Assembly: GCA_964528095.1 (NCBI GenBank)
Contig: CAZGSG010000043.1
Location: 1 to 26,865 of the forward strand
From: CAZGSG01 sp964528095
GTDB taxonomy: Bacteria; Bacteroidota; Bacteroidia; Chitinophagales; Chitinophagaceae
DNA: 26,865 nucleotides
Direction: 5' to 3'
A model generated the notes under the pieces. It had not been told where the DNA came from. It saw only the letters and a list, made by a program, of their open reading frames with translations, and ran no database searches. Positions 8,820 through 16,862 of this stretch are shown here, in pieces; position 1 is the stretch's first letter, and each line of letters opens with the position of its first letter. The translations under genes and the position numbers were made by a program.

Positions 8820-9221
8820 AGTTTAAGTGATTAATTTCAACTATGACAAAATAATAAGCCTGGTCCATTGCTTTTCATTTGCATATTTCTACAGTTAAAC
8901 CGCTTAGTTTGTTGTTTTGGTACACTGGCGTATTTGATTACTCTTTGTATAGTAAACTTTCTTCGCCCCATAAATGATGCGGTTCGCTATATGGCAGCGC
9001 CGGGTTTTGAAAAAATGAAGACCCGGTAGTACTTTAAAGGCCCTATCATCGCAGCCCTGCTCCTGATTATCATAGAAACGCTTTGAAAAAAGATGCCGAA
9101 CTAACAAATAGATCGCCGATATGACCAGACTACTTATTAATAAAAATTTGTTTTATTACCTTTCCGGATCAAAAGACTTCTGGATATACTGGCAGACTAT
9201 TTACTTCTTAATTAAAATAAC
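8820..9221. other. Intergenic region without recognisable gene
   Basis: About 400 AT-rich bases separate the divergent lipoprotein and cysteine-synthase-like genes, so promoters for both are expected here. No convincing TTTG/TAnnTTTG pair was found. TACCTTTC at 9157 is one base from the -7 consensus, but no -33 box sits at the right distance. No RNA gene or repeat was seen. Confidence 0.6.
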
Positions 9222-10136
9222 ATGAAAGCCATCGGCAATACCCCCCTGATAAAACTTGAACGATTATCCGAACCCGGTTGTGCAGAGATATATGTGAAAT
9301 ATGAAGGTGCCAATCCAACCGGAAGCATGAAAGACCGGATGGCGCTTTCCATGATCGAAGGCGCTGAGCGCAGGGGCCAACTTCAACCAGGTGGAACAGT
9401 AGTGGAATATACAGGAGGCAGTACAGGTAGTTCCCTTGCCATGGTATGCGCAACCAGGGGTTATAAAGCACACTTTGTATGCTCGGATGCATTTGCAAAA
9501 GAAAAATTGCAGACCATGCGCGCATTTGGAGCTGAGCTTGATATACTACCAAGCGAAAATGGTAAGATCACGGCTAAACTGATCGCCTCATTAATAGAAA
9601 GAGCCCGCGAGCTAAGTAAAGCGCCCAATACATTCTGGACCGATCAGTTCAACAATGCAGATAACAGGAGTTCTTATCATGGCATGGCAAAAGAAGTGAT
9701 CAATGTGCTGGGGCACGGTATTGATGAATTTATCATGGGCGTAGGAACGGGTGGTTGTTTTTCCGGTAATGCGGAATTATTTAAACAGGAGATCCCGGCG
9801 ATCCGTTGTATCGCTATCGAGCCATTGCATGTACGTGCGCTGTCGGGTGGCGATATCTCGGGTACACATAAACTGGAAGGTATCGGATCGGGTTTTGTGC
9901 CTTCTATCTGCAGGTTGGACCTGGCAGATGAAATAATCGCTGTATCCGATGAGGATGCCCAGGATACCGCAAGACGCCTCGCGAGACTGGAAGGTGTATT
10001 TGGAGGAACAACATCCGGCGCCAATGTATGGGCCGCTATTCAGCGGGCAAGGATCATCGGGGCTGGTAAAAAAATAGTGACGGTTGTTTGTGATTCTGGG
10101 TTAAAGTATTTGAATGGGGATTTGTATAAATCCTGA
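9222..10136 (+). CDS. PLP-dependent cysteine synthase / O-acetylserine sulfhydrylase-family protein
   Basis: The 304-residue protein starts MKAIGNTPLIKLERL, the family N-terminus. The PLP Schiff-base lysine is Lys37 in NPTGSMKDRM. The substrate-carboxylate loop is TGGSTGSS (64-71), where classical CysK has TSGNTG. The PLP-phosphate loop is GVGTGG (173-178), and Ser292 in VVCDSGLKYL is positioned for the pyridine nitrogen. It probably makes or uses a cysteine-like product from an activated serine. The changed loop (Gly-Ser for Ser-Asn) means that the substrate may not be O-acetylserine. It has no CBS domain, lies alone on the plus strand, and has no sulfur-metabolism neighbours in the window. 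Confidence 0.88.
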   Translation: MKAIGNTPLIKLERLSEPGCAEIYVKYEGANPTGSMKDRMALSMIEGAERRGQLQPGGTVVEYTGGSTGSSLAMVCATRGYKAHFVCSDAFAKEKLQTMRAFGAELDILPSENGKITAKLIASLIERARELSKAPNTFWTDQFNNADNRSSYHGMAKEVINVLGHGIDEFIMGVGTGGCFSGNAELFKQEIPAIRCIAIEPLHVRALSGGDISGTHKLEGIGSGFVPSICRLDLADEIIAVSDEDAQDTARRLARLEGVFGGTTSGANVWAAIQRARIIGAGKKIVTVVCDSGLKYLNGDLYKS

Positions 10137-10207
10137 GAAACATGCTATGCATGGATATTAAATAAAATTGTAGCATGTATCATATTCCATAATCTGATGT
10201 ATCAGTA

Positions 10208-10333
10208 ATGTTTTTTCTATATGGCATATCTATTTATGGCCTTGGCTGGGCTGGCGCTGTAATTGGTCTTCTTATTTTAATACTAATGATCTACAGATTC
10301 ACAAAAGACTATATTAAGAAAGAAGACGAATAA
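10208..10333 (+). CDS. Possible 41-residue single-span membrane protein
   Basis: The ATG at 10208 opens a frame of 41 codons ending TAA. It encodes a hydrophobic segment (YGLGWAGAVIGLLILILMIY, with one membrane helix) followed by a charged tail RFTKDYIKKEDE. The helix-plus-charged-tail layout is typical of real small membrane proteins and unlikely for random AT-rich DNA. There is no clear ribosome-binding site, which is common in this phylum. No family is recognised. It lies 71 bases downstream of the PLP enzyme on the same strand. Confidence 0.4.
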   Translation: MFFLYGISIYGLGWAGAVIGLLILILMIYRFTKDYIKKEDE

Positions 10334-10495
10334 ACAATCGCGATAAACTCTCATTTATTGAGATGCCCGGTATATTTAAATATCGCTACAGAAAATAGTT
10401 GCCTTACTTATTTCTGAAGGTCAATTTACTAGCCTTATAATTTTCCCATCCAATGCCGTTCTTATTATCAGGGAATGGTCTCTTTAATATACAAC

Positions 10496-11110
10496 TCATT
10501 CTCCCTCCATAAAATAATCATCCAAAAACTCAGGTAGACCCTCCAGCGAGTACACTTCCTGATCGCCGATCTCCGAGTTATCCAAAAAATCATAGCCCTT
10601 TACCCGCATCACGCAATTGTATTCACCAATCGCATTGTCCATAGTAGTCAATGCATACTGGTGAAATTCGGCTTCGCTTTGTTCTTTATAGGCATCAAAC
10701 TGGTCACCAAAGATCATAAGATTCAGTTCATCCTCCTCATCCTTATACGGGAGAAAATACATATACGCGGTATTGAACTCCATGTTTTTGTACTGTAACG
10801 TAAACGGCATAGGTGCGGGCTGCCGGAAAGCGACAATATCCCAGTTGTCCAATAATGGCGCTGCCGCTACGATCTCCCGGGTGCGTTCGAATAATCCTTC
10901 TATACCGTCAGGTGAAATTTCCAATCGTTTGATCCCGGAAGAGATCTCGCGGAATTCAAGGGCGAAGCCATTGCCTTCTTTGTCTTTGGCAAACGAAAGT
11001 TGCTCCTGGATCTCTATCAGTATAGTATGAGAATTATTCTCATCATAATTCCATAGTCTTTGCTCATTAGCCGTAAACCACTCCCAAAATTTGGTTATTT
11101 GTTCTTGCAT
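10496..11110 (-). CDS. Hypothetical acidic cytoplasmic protein
   Basis: The 204-residue protein has no signal peptide or membrane segment and is strongly acidic. It starts MQEQITKFWEWFTANEQRLWNY, an FWxWFxxNExxL opening that I recall from uncharacterised Bacteroidota proteins and some immunity-like proteins. The middle has LEISPDGIEGLFERTREIVAAAPLLDNWDIVAFRQP. The C-terminus, DNSEIGDQEVYSLEGLPEFLDDYF, is again very acidic. No catalytic residues were recognised. It is a lone gene with no toxin or effector gene beside it, so an immunity role is only a guess. Confidence 0.7.
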   Translation of the reverse strand: MQEQITKFWEWFTANEQRLWNYDENNSHTILIEIQEQLSFAKDKEGNGFALEFREISSGIKRLEISPDGIEGLFERTREIVAAAPLLDNWDIVAFRQPAPMPFTLQYKNMEFNTAYMYFLPYKDEEDELNLMIFGDQFDAYKEQSEAEFHQYALTTMDNAIGEYNCVMRVKGYDFLDNSEIGDQEVYSLEGLPEFLDDYFMEGE

Positions 11111-11445
11111 GATTGTTTTCTTTAAATGATTTGCAAGATAAGGATACTCTTTTCATTGTTATTTTTTAAACCATTTCGAACCATATCCTGACTGCTGATC
11201 ATTGGAGAAGAGATACCAGCACTTATTTCGAAAGTACTTCTTCATTAAATGGCCAACCCTGCCCGTTGGTTTCGAAAATAAATTTGTTGCTCATGTATTT
11301 CGATAGGGATTTCAAAGGAGCTAACAGAGAAAATGAGCGAAGGAAGAAATTAGCTATTTGCACAGAGTTGCGCTAAGGAGTATTTTCACTGCATGAAAAC
11401 AGCCAGCTACGACAGGCCTGTTAACAGATACCTTTGAGATGACTT
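11111..11445. other. Intergenic region without recognisable gene
   Basis: This stretch of 335 bases lies between the start of the acidic protein gene and the end of the small HTH-like gene. No convincing open frame, tRNA fold, inverted repeat or palindromic element was seen. It should contain the promoter of the acidic protein gene, but no consensus box was found. Confidence 0.5.
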
Positions 11446-11673
11446 CTAATCAATCATAAACTGCCTCACCAGCTCTTCATCCATGCCTGTGTAATCACAA
11501 AACTCCTGGACGGATACCATACGTTTTGGCGGCTTATCAATGGCAATACGCATTTCCTGCAGGAACCGGCAGGCGGTGCGACGTGACCGGCATAAGATCA
11601 GTTCCACATCCTTTGGATAAATGAACCATCGTTGAGATCTTCTCTTCTGAGACACTGTTTGTGTTGTTTGCAT
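11446..11673 (-). CDS. Small HTH-like, putative DNA-binding protein
   Basis: The 75-residue basic protein contains WFIYPKDVELILCRSRRTACRFLQEMR and MVSVQEFCDYTGMDEELVRQFM. This two-part layout recurs in small Bacteroidota proteins that resemble excisionase or MerR-like winged helix-turn-helix proteins: the first helix pair reads like a recognition helix (RSRRTACRFL), the second like a helical cap. The function is not known. It lies downstream of the DUF6266 gene on the same strand, separated by a structured spacer. I recall that such small proteins occur near DUF6266 genes, but this was not checked. Confidence 0.6.
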   Translation of the reverse strand: MQTTQTVSQKRRSQRWFIYPKDVELILCRSRRTACRFLQEMRIAIDKPPKRMVSVQEFCDYTGMDEELVRQFMID

Positions 11674-11695
11674 ACAAATATCTTTTTTATTTTAA

Positions 11696-11782
11696 AACTG
11701 CTCCCCCTTTTGCAAACCGTTGCTACCGGGCCCGGTTATTATGGCCGCAAGCGGCATTAAAGGTTTGTAAGAGGGAGCAGTT
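11696..11782 (-). ncRNA. Candidate three-way-junction RNA or terminator between DUF6266 and HTH genes
   Basis: A closing stem pairs AACTGCTCCC (11696-11705) with GGGAGCAGTT (11773-11782), and CAAACC (11713-11718) with GGTTTG (11762-11767). Inside are two small hairpins: the palindrome ACCGGGCCCGGT (11725-11736) and GCCGCAAGCGGC (11744-11755). Read on the minus strand, the structure follows the DUF6266 stop by about 18 bases and ends in GTTTTAAAATAAAA, which fits a terminator or processed leader. Whether it is an independent RNA is unknown. Confidence 0.45.
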
Positions 11783-11800
11783 ATTATTCGCGGTACTGGT

Positions 11801-12439
11801 TTAGCTCACTACCAGTTTACCGGTGTGCACGCTGGGCGACACATTTTTCTCATCTTCAGAGATGAAGGCCAGCCAGGTCTCTACCTCCTGTCCTTCCTGT
11901 CCCTGGAGATCAAGTGAGACCGCACCTGCACTGCGCAACGCTGCACCAATACTGTAGGTAGCTGTACTGGTAGCAACATCATACGCTACCGCCACTACTT
12001 TGTCGGTGTCTTTTGCAATGCCTGTATTAGGATTGGGTATCCAGTTGAAGGTGATAGTTCCATTGGCCGACACAGCATTTGCAGCAGGAGCATTTGGCAA
12101 TGTGCCCCTTGCAATAAGCGCCAGTTTGTAATCTATCGCCAGGTCGGGGTATACACCCGTAATGGCATTTCGCAATGTGTACGCAACCGCGCTGTTAAAC
12201 TCTGTCATTACATTGCCGCCTTCACCGTAGAAGGTGCTTAGCAATAAAGGTTGTAACGGTCGCAGAAACTTCGCTGCCATAGCAAATTTTGCACGTTGTA
12301 CTTCCTGTTTTGGAGTAGCCGCGCCGCTTTTTTTATCGGAAAGACCGCGCATGTATTGCACGCCTTTCCACCTGGCACCGATTACCGTTCCCACCTTACC
12401 GGAGAAACCGCCGAGGATGCCTTTTTTAATTGATCCCAT
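11801..12439 (-). CDS. DUF6266 family protein
   Basis: The 212-residue protein starts MGSIKKGILGGFSGKVGTVIGARWKGVQYMRGL, the hallmark N-terminus of DUF6266, a Bacteroidota-specific family of unknown role. The middle contains EVQRAKFAMAAKFLRPLQPLL and ALIARGTLPNA, also family-like. The C-terminal half resembles an immunoglobulin-like or beta-sandwich domain (ITFNWIPN, VVAVAYDVATSTATYSIGAALRSAGAVSLDL, VETWLAFIS). No signal peptide is present. The family is often found with repeats and small DNA-binding proteins; here both occur. A structural or phage-derived role has not been shown. Confidence 0.85.
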   Translation of the reverse strand: MGSIKKGILGGFSGKVGTVIGARWKGVQYMRGLSDKKSGAATPKQEVQRAKFAMAAKFLRPLQPLLLSTFYGEGGNVMTEFNSAVAYTLRNAITGVYPDLAIDYKLALIARGTLPNAPAANAVSANGTITFNWIPNPNTGIAKDTDKVVAVAYDVATSTATYSIGAALRSAGAVSLDLQGQEGQEVETWLAFISEDEKNVSPSVHTGKLVVS

Positions 12440-12566
12440 AAAATAAGTTTTAATAATAAATAATTAAGTTTCGAAAAAAAACAGCTCCTGCAGGTAACTA
12501 GTATGGATCCGGCTGTCGGGAACAAATCTACATGTGCGTGGCAAGGACCTCCAAATGCCATGGCGG

Positions 12567-12638
12567 TTTTGTCACTATTGTCCTAAATAGACGTTTTTGT
12601 CACTATTGTCATTATTGTCACTTTTGTCACTTTTTTGA
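12567..12638. repeat. 9-bp iteron-like repeats
   Basis: TTTTGTCACTATTGTC occurs at 12567-12582 and again at 12595-12610. TTGTC cores start at 12569, 12578, 12597, 12606, 12615 and 12624, with nine-base spacing inside each block, giving a degenerate 9-mer like TATTGTCAC. The array lies about 130-200 bases upstream of the DUF6266 start. It could be a binding array or a minisatellite. Confidence 0.75.
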
Positions 12639-12703
12639 AATAGTGAATTGATTGCCAACAATTTTTATTGTGTACTTAATCGATCAAAACAATACCCGGG
12701 TCA

Positions 12704-12777
12704 TACCCTCGTTCGGACTTGTTCGGGATTTGTTCGCTTGCTAAAGGGGAAGCCCCGAACGAAGTACGAGGAGGGTA
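12704..12777. repeat. Imperfect hairpin upstream of DUF6266 gene
   Basis: TACCCTC (12704-12710) pairs with GAGGGTA (12771-12777). ACTTGTTCGGG (12717-12727) pairs with CCCGAACGAAGT (12754-12765), with one bulged base. GTTCGG is also repeated directly within the left arm and loop. It lies between the iteron-like array and a possible small gene. There is no T-tract on either side that would make it a clear terminator. Confidence 0.5.
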
Positions 12778-12836
12778 CGAAGGAGATTGGAATGTGTTTA
12801 GAATAAAATAAGCTTGTTTTATTATTAGCTTATTTT

Positions 12837-13049
12837 TTACAACCGGCGCTCTACTAATTGAAGAATAAACCTTGCATGTACAAAATACAAAGAACAGTAC
12901 ATTGAGAAAATTACCAGGCCCAGTATGCCAGCCATTATATTCACGATCGCGCTATTCACATCCAGGAAATTATTTAAAATATGCCGCTTTTTGATGATAT
13001 CCCTCCTTTTGATACGATGAGGGTATATGCACATCAGGAACTTATTCAT
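12837..13049 (-). CDS. Possible 70-residue small membrane protein
   Basis: Using the ATG at 13049, the frame encodes a basic N-terminal stretch (YPHRIKRRDIIKKR), then a hydrophobic segment (SAIVNIMAGILGLVIFSMYC) and a charged end (LQLVERRL). Positive-inside charge distribution would place the N-terminus in the cytoplasm. A longer frame reaches to 13127, but its first 26 residues look non-coding. No family is recognised, and an opposing open frame overlaps, so this may be a chance ORF. Confidence 0.3.
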   Translation of the reverse strand: MNKFLMCIYPHRIKRRDIIKKRHILNNFLDVNSAIVNIMAGILGLVIFSMYCSLYFVHARFILQLVERRL

Positions 13050-13610
13050 CTTACCGGGCTCCGCCCATCTTATCAGGTATGTCGCGCTATTTGCCATCCC
13101 TGTCTCGCTGGTATTTACGTCTTTCACGAATGATAAAACAACCAGTATTTTCTCTCCGACGAAAATTAGTGGCGTAAGCGTTGGCTCCGTTTCACAACAT
13201 GCGAAATATATCGGCGTCAGTACCGGCTTACTGAATCGTTGGGACGGTCGTTATAAAATGAGCAACACGTTGGTCGGCATTCTTTAGGCCGGCACTTTGC
13301 CCAAACAGGATGATCAACCATCGGTACTCAATCCATATTATACCCTCCTATCTTTTTCAATACTAATACTGTCTCAAACCAACTTAACGGGTTCAGGCGC
13401 AGAATAAAAGTTCTCTACTTTTAGGAATTTGACAGGAACCCTCTATAAGTGAAACAGTCAACCGGAAATATTTTCAATTTATACGAAGCCGGGTTGAAGA
13501 CGTTTTTTTATAGTGACAGTTCACTATTCACCATATTGCCTCATTTTTCAATAACAGCATTATATACAGAAATACAGCAGCTGTGATTGCTGATTAAAAA
13601 CAGGACGTTT
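13050..13610. other. Intergenic region with one small hairpin
   Basis: About 560 bases contain no gene that I can support. The perfect hairpin ATAGTGA-CAGT-TCACTAT at 13510-13527 lies about 85 bases past the CHAT gene stop. Read on the minus strand it is followed by A residues rather than T residues, so it is not a standard intrinsic terminator for that gene. Nothing else was noted. Confidence 0.5.
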
Positions 13611-16600
13611 TTATGCCGCAGCATGTTTTGTCCTTTTTTTGTATACAAAAGCAATTACCCCACCTATAACAAGCAGGATGGCTGCAATGAACCACCAGTT
13701 GGTGTATGATTTATTTTTTTCCAGTTGAATAGCATCGCTATCCCCTACCAATACCAGGCCGGCCCAGTATTGCGGTGATAACATACGCCCCTTTGCTACC
13801 CGCAGGTATTGCAATTTGGCCTGGCGCAATGCTTCATCTTTCTCCATACCGGCCAATAAATTTTTATAGAATACGTCCATCAACATTGAACTTGCTTCTT
13901 CATCGATCTTCCAAAGCCCGGTAATAATACTTTCGCTTCCGGCATAGTTGAACGCATGTGCCATGGAGATCATGCCTTCGCCATCCTGGTAACCTGGTTT
14001 ACCTGATTCGCAGGCAGTCAGTACCGCCAACTCAGCACTAAGGTCACAATTATAGATATCGAACAGGAAAATCGAGTTGGGCTCTTCGCCATCCTTTGAA
14101 AAAATAAGTCTTGAAAATTCAGGCGACAGGTTATTGGATTCGGCGTGTGTGCCTATATGAATGATCCGGTGCGCTCCCGCGTTGTTCTTAAACGATGTTA
14201 CGGTAGACTCGCTACTGGTATACGCTTTGCCACCGAGCAGGCTTTTTGCTTTGTCTACAAAATTAAGGGTGAAGGGTTGTGGCAATAAGGAAACATATGC
14301 TTCATCCACTTGCGCGTCGTCTTTGATGGCAGATCGGTAGCGCTGTTTATCCTGGTCTGAAAACCCTGGTGCGAACGCAACAAAATTATCTTTAACAGTA
14401 GCTAAACTGTTTTTTTGACGAGTTCCCAGGGCAAGACTGTATTGGTAAGATATAGCGTGTTTGGCCAATAAGCTATGTGTAGCCAGCTGTTCATACCCCT
14501 GGATACGGCGGGGTGTCAGCATTTCAAAATTAAGATTGTACAGGATGCCGTCGGGCACTATGATTATCCTGCGGGTATGCGCAAACTGCTCAATGGGTTT
14601 CCAGAGCTGGTTGTATAAGTCGAAAAGCATACTACTTGCAGCAGCAAGGCCTGTGCTATAACTGGCCAGGGATTTAATATTATTGTCGATACCGGTAGCA
14701 TCCAGTAAAAGCAGTTGTTTTTGCTGCTGATCCATGACCACTACCAGCAATTGTTTTTCTATAAAAAGATACCGGACCACCGTGATACTGGCAGGAATCG
14801 TCTGCTGGATATCGTCGAGCGATTTAAAAATAGATTCATACCGCATTTTATAATATTCCGGGTATTGTTTCTTCAGGTCTTGCTGAAAGGCATTCCAGTC
14901 GGCCACTGTGGCGAAATAGGCAGCCATGTTCTTACCATGCGATTCGTTTTTTTCCAATGCAGCACGGATAGCTGTTTTTAATTGTCTTTCTTTTAATTGG
15001 ATATCTGCCGGCACCCGTACAAAACGAATAGAATCCGTTTTGTCGAGTCTTGCTCGCAACCGGTTATAAAGAGCAGACTCATGCAGGTTGATAAGGCGGT
15101 CAATATATCCCGCATCGTGGGTAAGATTATACAGATCGAGTATGATCTTCTTATTAAAATTCAACAAATCCATATGATCGGCCAGCAAAAGACCGATATC
15201 TTTTGAATCATTGATCAGGGTTTTTCTTTTTTCCAGGATGGCGAGAGCAAGGTCCAGTTCCTTCAGCAAAGCAGACAGGTTATTTACATTCTTATCTGCC
15301 ATTAGGTAATAGGTGGATTTTTCCCTGAGCAGGATAGCTTTGGGTTTCTGGAGTTCTGTTTTTATAGAATCCATGCCGTTGGTGCTATTACGTAAAAGAC
15401 CGTCAACTACTGTAATACCTTTTTTACTATAATCCAATGCCTGCTTGTAATTACCTGCATTGAAGTATACTTCTGACAGGGTGAGCAATTGATAAAAAGT
15501 CATTAAGGTTGTGGCTCCCTGGCTCTTTTTTACGTAAGCCAATCCTTTACCGGCTTTTTGCAATGCAATCGGCAATTGTCCATTTTCTGAATAAAAAAGA
15601 GCTGCATTGCGCAAAAAATCAAGATAGATCTCATCATATTCTCCCTGCAGGGTGACCTCATATAAGCTATCCGCCTTTGCAAAATAATAAGCCGCCTGTT
15701 CCTTATTATCCTGCTCTTTATACAACAACGCAAGTGAGCTACAGGCATCCGCCTGCCAGACCAGGAAATCACCATCGGCTTTTGAAATATTGGCAAGTCC
15801 TTCTTTTAGTAAATCATGTGCTTTGACATGGTCTTTCATAGCCAGGTAGAGTTGCCCCAGCAGTATCTGTGATTTAAAAACCCCGGTCTGATCGGATGAA
15901 TCTTTTTGTTTTTGCCGGTAGGAATAATCCAGTAGTTGCAGCGCCATTGAATAGTCACCGAGATCTTTATAAATAGCGCCAAGATTGTCTGTGGCCTCAA
16001 ACTGAAAGCTAACGGTATTGGGGATTTTAGGAACTGATTCGGGAATAGAAAGATATTTTTTTAAATTATCTATGCAGGCTTTCATTGCAGCTATTGCCCT
16101 GGTGGTTTCACCCTGCATGTTATAAATGCCCGTCATATTATTTTGCAATACCGCGGGACGATAGTATTGATTGATCGGGGTATGATCGGTTTTGGCCAGG
16201 GCACGCAATGCTATATCAAAGTAATAGATCGAACTGTCCAGCTTTGATGCATACCACATGGCGCTGCCCATATTGTTGGCCGCTGTATAAAGACGTTCGT
16301 AGTCGGGATGTTGAGCCGTAAGAAAAAAGCTGATCGCTTTGCGGTGATGGTATGAGCCAAGACTAATATCTCCCATCCGCACGGCAAAGGTCCCCAGGTC
16401 TGAATTGATACTGGCAAGGGTCTCAGCTTTAATACCGGGCCATTGATTTGCATATTTGTATGCTTGCTGGTTAGTGGTATACGCCAGTTTATTCATTCCG
16501 ATAGAACCAAAGTATTTACCTGCTTCTGAATAAATACGGGTAAGCAGTAATGCATTGGGTGAATATCCTTTTACTTTTTCAATAAAGAGATTCACTTTTT

Positions 16601-16862
16601 TTACCGCCGTTTCCGGATTTGCGTTCATCTCAGCGATCCTGCCCAGGTACTGCACATATTCCGAAAGAGAATCCATTGCACCACTGGCAATAAATGTATT
16701 CAATTGTGCCTGCAGTATAGCATCTGCCCTGATGCCATCCTGCTCAGCAATTGCCTTTTCAATTTGCGCGGCAGTATTTACACCTGCCTGCTGTGAAAAC
16801 GACAGGTTGATGACCATGGCAAAAAAAAGAACCAGGCCTGACCGTAGCTTTATTGCATTCAT
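13611..16862 (-). CDS. TPR-CHAT domain protein, membrane-anchored caspase-like protein
   Basis: The 1083-residue protein starts with a signal peptide (LVLFFAMVINLSFSQQ). Residues about 30-500 are helical TPR-like repeats (for example NLGAIYKDLGDYSMALQLLDYSYRQKQ and AALFYSENGQLPIALQKAGKGL), followed by a helical linker. A C-terminal CHAT domain from about 680 has the caspase-type dyad His906 (HIGTHAES) and Cys951 (LTACESG). A transmembrane helix lies at about 1056-1073, with a short KKRTKH tail. The topology implied is TPR and CHAT domains in the periplasm, anchored in the inner membrane. Its ATG overlaps the stop of the upstream anti-sigma-like gene (ATGA), so translation is coupled. CHAT proteins are cysteine peptidases of clan CD; the target here is unknown. 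Confidence 0.9.
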   Translation of the reverse strand: MNAIKLRSGLVLFFAMVINLSFSQQAGVNTAAQIEKAIAEQDGIRADAILQAQLNTFIASGAMDSLSEYVQYLGRIAEMNANPETAVKKVNLFIEKVKGYSPNALLLTRIYSEAGKYFGSIGMNKLAYTTNQQAYKYANQWPGIKAETLASINSDLGTFAVRMGDISLGSYHHRKAISFFLTAQHPDYERLYTAANNMGSAMWYASKLDSSIYYFDIALRALAKTDHTPINQYYRPAVLQNNMTGIYNMQGETTRAIAAMKACIDNLKKYLSIPESVPKIPNTVSFQFEATDNLGAIYKDLGDYSMALQLLDYSYRQKQKDSSDQTGVFKSQILLGQLYLAMKDHVKAHDLLKEGLANISKADGDFLVWQADACSSLALLYKEQDNKEQAAYYFAKADSLYEVTLQGEYDEIYLDFLRNAALFYSENGQLPIALQKAGKGLAYVKKSQGATTLMTFYQLLTLSEVYFNAGNYKQALDYSKKGITVVDGLLRNSTNGMDSIKTELQKPKAILLREKSTYYLMADKNVNNLSALLKELDLALAILEKRKTLINDSKDIGLLLADHMDLLNFNKKIILDLYNLTHDAGYIDRLINLHESALYNRLRARLDKTDSIRFVRVPADIQLKERQLKTAIRAALEKNESHGKNMAAYFATVADWNAFQQDLKKQYPEYYKMRYESIFKSLDDIQQTIPASITVVRYLFIEKQLLVVVMDQQQKQLLLLDATGIDNNIKSLASYSTGLAAASSMLFDLYNQLWKPIEQFAHTRRIIIVPDGILYNLNFEMLTPRRIQGYEQLATHSLLAKHAISYQYSLALGTRQKNSLATVKDNFVAFAPGFSDQDKQRYRSAIKDDAQVDEAYVSLLPQPFTLNFVDKAKSLLGGKAYTSSESTVTSFKNNAGAHRIIHIGTHAESNNLSPEFSRLIFSKDGEEPNSIFLFDIYNCDLSAELAVLTACESGKPGYQDGEGMISMAHAFNYAGSESIITGLWKIDEEASSMLMDVFYKNLLAGMEKDEALRQAKLQYLRVAKGRMLSPQYWAGLVLVGDSDAIQLEKNKSYTNWWFIAAILLVIGGVIAFVYKKRTKHAAA

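Noticed and set aside
8904..9107. Minus-strand open frame of 67 residues in the 8820-9221 gap
   Set aside because: Composition is unlike a protein (scattered Cys, His, Lys), with no domain or start signal.
12567..12638. CRISPR array or plasmid origin at the short repeats
   Set aside because: Repeats are 9 bp with no spacers, so it is not a CRISPR array; no replication initiator gene is nearby to support an origin.
13027..13287. Plus-strand open frame of 86 residues opposite the small minus-strand gene
   Set aside because: It has no recognisable domain, overlaps a slightly better minus-strand candidate and lacks a start signal.
13510..13527. Intrinsic terminator of the CHAT gene
   Set aside because: Read in the gene's direction, the hairpin is followed by A residues, not T residues, and is about 85 bases past the stop.
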